NCBI GenBank assembly: GCA_024230695.1
Contig: JAAERC010000877.1
Location: 1-15,617 of the forward strand
Origin: Candidatus Zixiibacteriota bacterium
GTDB lineage: Bacteria; Zixibacteria; MSB-5A5; GN15; PGXB01
DNA length: 15,617 bases
Direction: 5' to 3'
Below the pieces are notes generated by a model that saw only the letters and a program-made list of their open reading frames with translations, did not search any database and was not told the origin of the DNA. This document shows positions 14,801 through 15,617 of this stretch, in pieces. Numbering within the stretch: position 1 is the stretch's first letter; every line of letters starts with the position of its first letter. The position numbers were made by a program, and so were the translations under genes.

Positions 14801-15521
14801 CAGTATCAGAACTGAAAATTACTATGCTGATGATACAGCGATTGCGTTTGGCCGGGTTCCAAAAGGTGAATATGTCAAACTTACCGTTTCCGATAATGGT
14901 TGCGGCATTCCCGATGATATTATTAATAGTATTCTTGATCCTTTCTTTTCAACAAAAAGTGCCGACAAAAAACGCGGTTCCGGCCTTGGATTGAGCGTGG
15001 TTGATGCAGTGATGAAAGATCATAATGGTTATCTTGACCTAAGCAGTAAGATCGGTCAAGGAACATCTTTTTACGCCTATTTTCCTGTGAGTAGAGAGTA
15101 TATTGAAAGTGAGAAATCTGAAAAAATATTGGCCGGTACCGAGAAGATATTGGTTATTGATGATGATTCTGTTCAGCGCGAAGTGACCACGAGGGTTTTG
15201 ATGAAACAGGGATATAAGCTCAGCTCGGTCGAGAGTGGTGAAAAGGCCGTCGAATTTATCCGGGAGAATCCGCAGGATCTAATTGTTTTGGATATGGTTA
15301 TGCCGGGCGGTATTGATGGAGCCGAAACGTATCGACAAATTATTGAAATCTATCCGAATCAAAAGGCTATTATTGTTTCTGGATTTTCCGAATCAGAAAG
15401 AGTTCTCGAGGCTCAAAAAATGGGTGCCGGTGCATTTATAAAAAAACCAGTCACAAAAAATATTATCGCGACTGCTGTCAGAACCGAACTTGACCGACCA
15501 CAAAAAACCCTCCAATCTTGA
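11886..15521 (+). CDS. Soluble hybrid histidine kinase: GAF-like, Q-rich heptad linker, five PAS, HisKA, HATPase, REC
   Basis: A 1211-residue sensor with no signal peptide or membrane helix, hence cytoplasmic. Order: GAF-like domain (about 10-143, V-K-E-L-N-C-L-Y-G-I-S); seven perfect heptads (150-198); PAS1 (about 200-320); PAS2 (337-448); PAS3 (462-575); PAS4, PAS_3-type (592-700, H-P-D-D-R-E); PAS5 (713-823); HisKA with H-D-F-N-N at His850; HATPase with N-box Asn961, D-N-G-C-G (1003-1007), D-P-F-F-S-T-K and G-S-G-L-G-L (1031-1036); REC (about 1086-1203) with Asp1092-1094, phospho-acceptor Asp1136 and Lys1187. Three PAS domains are followed by the usual D/N-I-T-x-R/K-K-R-A-E-type helix. All catalytic residues are present, so autophosphorylation and transfer to the REC are expected. 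There is no DNA-binding output, so phosphate probably moves on to another protein. Ligands are unknown. Operon partner: cheD. Confidence 0.95.
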   Translation: MKKENDKFTDKEKKQLIHQLGERVKELNCLYGISHLIEKDNTSLEDILNSTCNIIKESWQFPDDTCVRIVVDGNKYKTSNFKTTKWKQVAQIKSKKESFGQIEVYYLKSKPKSDEGPFLKEERNLIEAVAERLGKIIIRYRTEEELRAYNQQLQASDQQFKASNQQLQASEQQLKASNQQLQASGQQLKSSNQQLQASEENYRSTIDDLPVGVVVHNSDSSILLSNPESSKILGLSAEQMMGKEAIDPSWCFVHEDSTKMKIEDYPVSKVISTKKPIYEYNVGIKVPKRDGITWVIVNAIPIFTSNNELDRIIINFIDITKRKRAEEELKDSKSKSHAWLENSPVCTKVLDLDFNLQYMSKAGVDALKIDDVTTLYGNPYPFDFYPDSFKIPMTANLNKAKETGKTITQEAFVTDVEGNKLWYHSTILPINDDKGQLDYIMVLSVETTDRKRAEEKLQASEDKYRLLVDNSTASIILFDIEGNILFMNKASIKMTFGDESASYDGLSLYDIAPNREKADFLLERHRKIKESGKGDEFEDEIVTPDGAHWYRSSIQPATNANNEVIGIQVVSNNITERKRAEKALEKQQYYLTKAQEIGSIGTWELDLIKNVLIWTDENYRIFGVPLGTELNYEIFLEQIHPDDREYVNKEWMAATKGKPYDIEHRLIVDGKVRWVREKADVIFDDNGKAISAIGFTQNITKFKVAEAALNKSNSRYKLLFDNLDSGINLLDKDGNFLLVNEVSANTWGKKPEDLINKNVKDVFPPEFAKKALDTIQKVKEKGVGFKREQFIKYLNKHFVENVQPVFNDQNEFSGVQVVTVDITETKRLQELESRAERLEMAGTIAGQVAHDFNNLLAPIVAYPDFIRDEIAFDNKSHTYLNSIEAAGLKIASINQDLLAMGRRGHYTMEVLDLNQIVIQTAMEIESRTRTIALEKVLCDDLMKIKGGNAQIHRMLTNLLVNAQDAMADIGQISIRTENYYADDTAIAFGRVPKGEYVKLTVSDNGCGIPDDIINSILDPFFSTKSADKKRGSGLGLSVVDAVMKDHNGYLDLSSKIGQGTSFYAYFPVSREYIESEKSEKILAGTEKILVIDDDSVQREVTTRVLMKQGYKLSSVESGEKAVEFIRENPQDLIVLDMVMPGGIDGAETYRQIIEIYPNQKAIIVSGFSESERVLEAQKMGAGAFIKKPVTKNIIATAVRTELDRPQKTLQS
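12333..12479 (+). repeat. Seven tandem 21-bp units encoding Q-Q-x-x-A-S heptads in the kinase linker
   Basis: Seven consecutive 7-residue units (residues 150-198). Units 1, 3, 5 and 7 are identical as protein (NQQLQAS); units 2, 4 and 6 are DQQFKAS, EQQLKAS and GQQLKSS, so there is a 14-residue super-period. At DNA level the copies differ at many third positions (Ser as agc, tcc, tcg and agt; Leu as ttg, ctg, cta and ctt), so this is not a fresh slippage product. The pattern predicts a parallel coiled coil with Leu/Phe at d, Asn and polar residues at a, and the Gln pair at exposed b and c positions. Confidence 0.95.
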
Positions 15522-15617
15522 TACTATTTTGTAATAAAAGCAAAACGGTTCATAATTAATCTGCAACTTAGTTTTTGTCACCCGCCGCTTGTTATAAATC
15601 CTGAGATAAACGAAGGG
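15522..15617. other. Region downstream of the kinase gene
   Basis: AT-rich; no gene start, no hairpin with T tract and no repeat seen before the window ends, so it is unclear whether the operon continues. Confidence 0.4.

Noticed and set aside
1..15617. CRISPR arrays, insertion sequences and integrase/attachment sites
   Set aside because: No regularly spaced repeats, transposase or integrase genes or terminal repeats were seen on either strand.

Overview
The window looks like chromosomal DNA of a Gram-negative, AT-rich bacterium. The evidence is an outer-membrane beta-barrel protein of the DUF5916 type with a CBM9-like N-terminal part, sigma70-like promoter motifs, intrinsic terminators, and a large soluble multi-PAS hybrid histidine kinase. 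A lineage in or near the FCB superphylum, such as candidate phylum Zixibacteria, would fit. That placement is inference from gene style, not a measurement.

Left half (1-7548), all on the minus strand. It opens with the first codons of rpsF (ribosomal protein S6), preceded in the direction of transcription by pth (peptidyl-tRNA hydrolase), a classic pairing. Next come two accessory-looking membrane genes: a two-helix membrane protein with Cys-rich knuckles flanking an Mrr-type PD-(D/E)XK nuclease domain, and an unrecognised 189-residue membrane-anchored protein. A pair of strong palindromes separates these from copA, a Cu(I)-exporting P1B ATPase, which sits downstream of an ECF sigma factor gene with no anti-sigma neighbour. 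Upstream of these are a DUF523 (TudS-like) protein, an M23 LytM-type envelope peptidase with its own promoter and terminator, and a small basic protein of about 50 residues.

Middle (7549-11061). A non-coding stretch of about 320 bases ends in a good promoter with an inverted repeat between its -35 and -10 boxes. It drives a YdfG-like short-chain dehydrogenase on the plus strand. That gene converges on the 780-residue DUF5916 outer-membrane protein, and a bidirectional terminator lies between them.

Right part (11062-15617), plus strand. A near-consensus promoter leads into cheD (chemoreceptor glutamine deamidase homologue) and, 32 nt later, a 1211-residue hybrid histidine kinase: GAF-like domain, seven-heptad Gln-rich linker, five PAS domains, HisKA, HATPase, REC. 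No chemoreceptor, cheC, cheR or cheB is visible.

The main discovery candidate is here. All seven heptads of the kinase linker fit the recognition pattern known for CheD substrates in chemoreceptors (A/S-x-x-Q-Q/E-x-x-A/S), and six of seven also fit the receptor methylation pattern Glx-Glx-x-x-Ala-Ser. The 7-residue spacing matches that of adaptation sites on chemoreceptor helices. This suggests, but does not prove, a kinase whose sensitivity is tuned by deamidation by its operon partner CheD, a receptor-free version of chemotactic adaptation.
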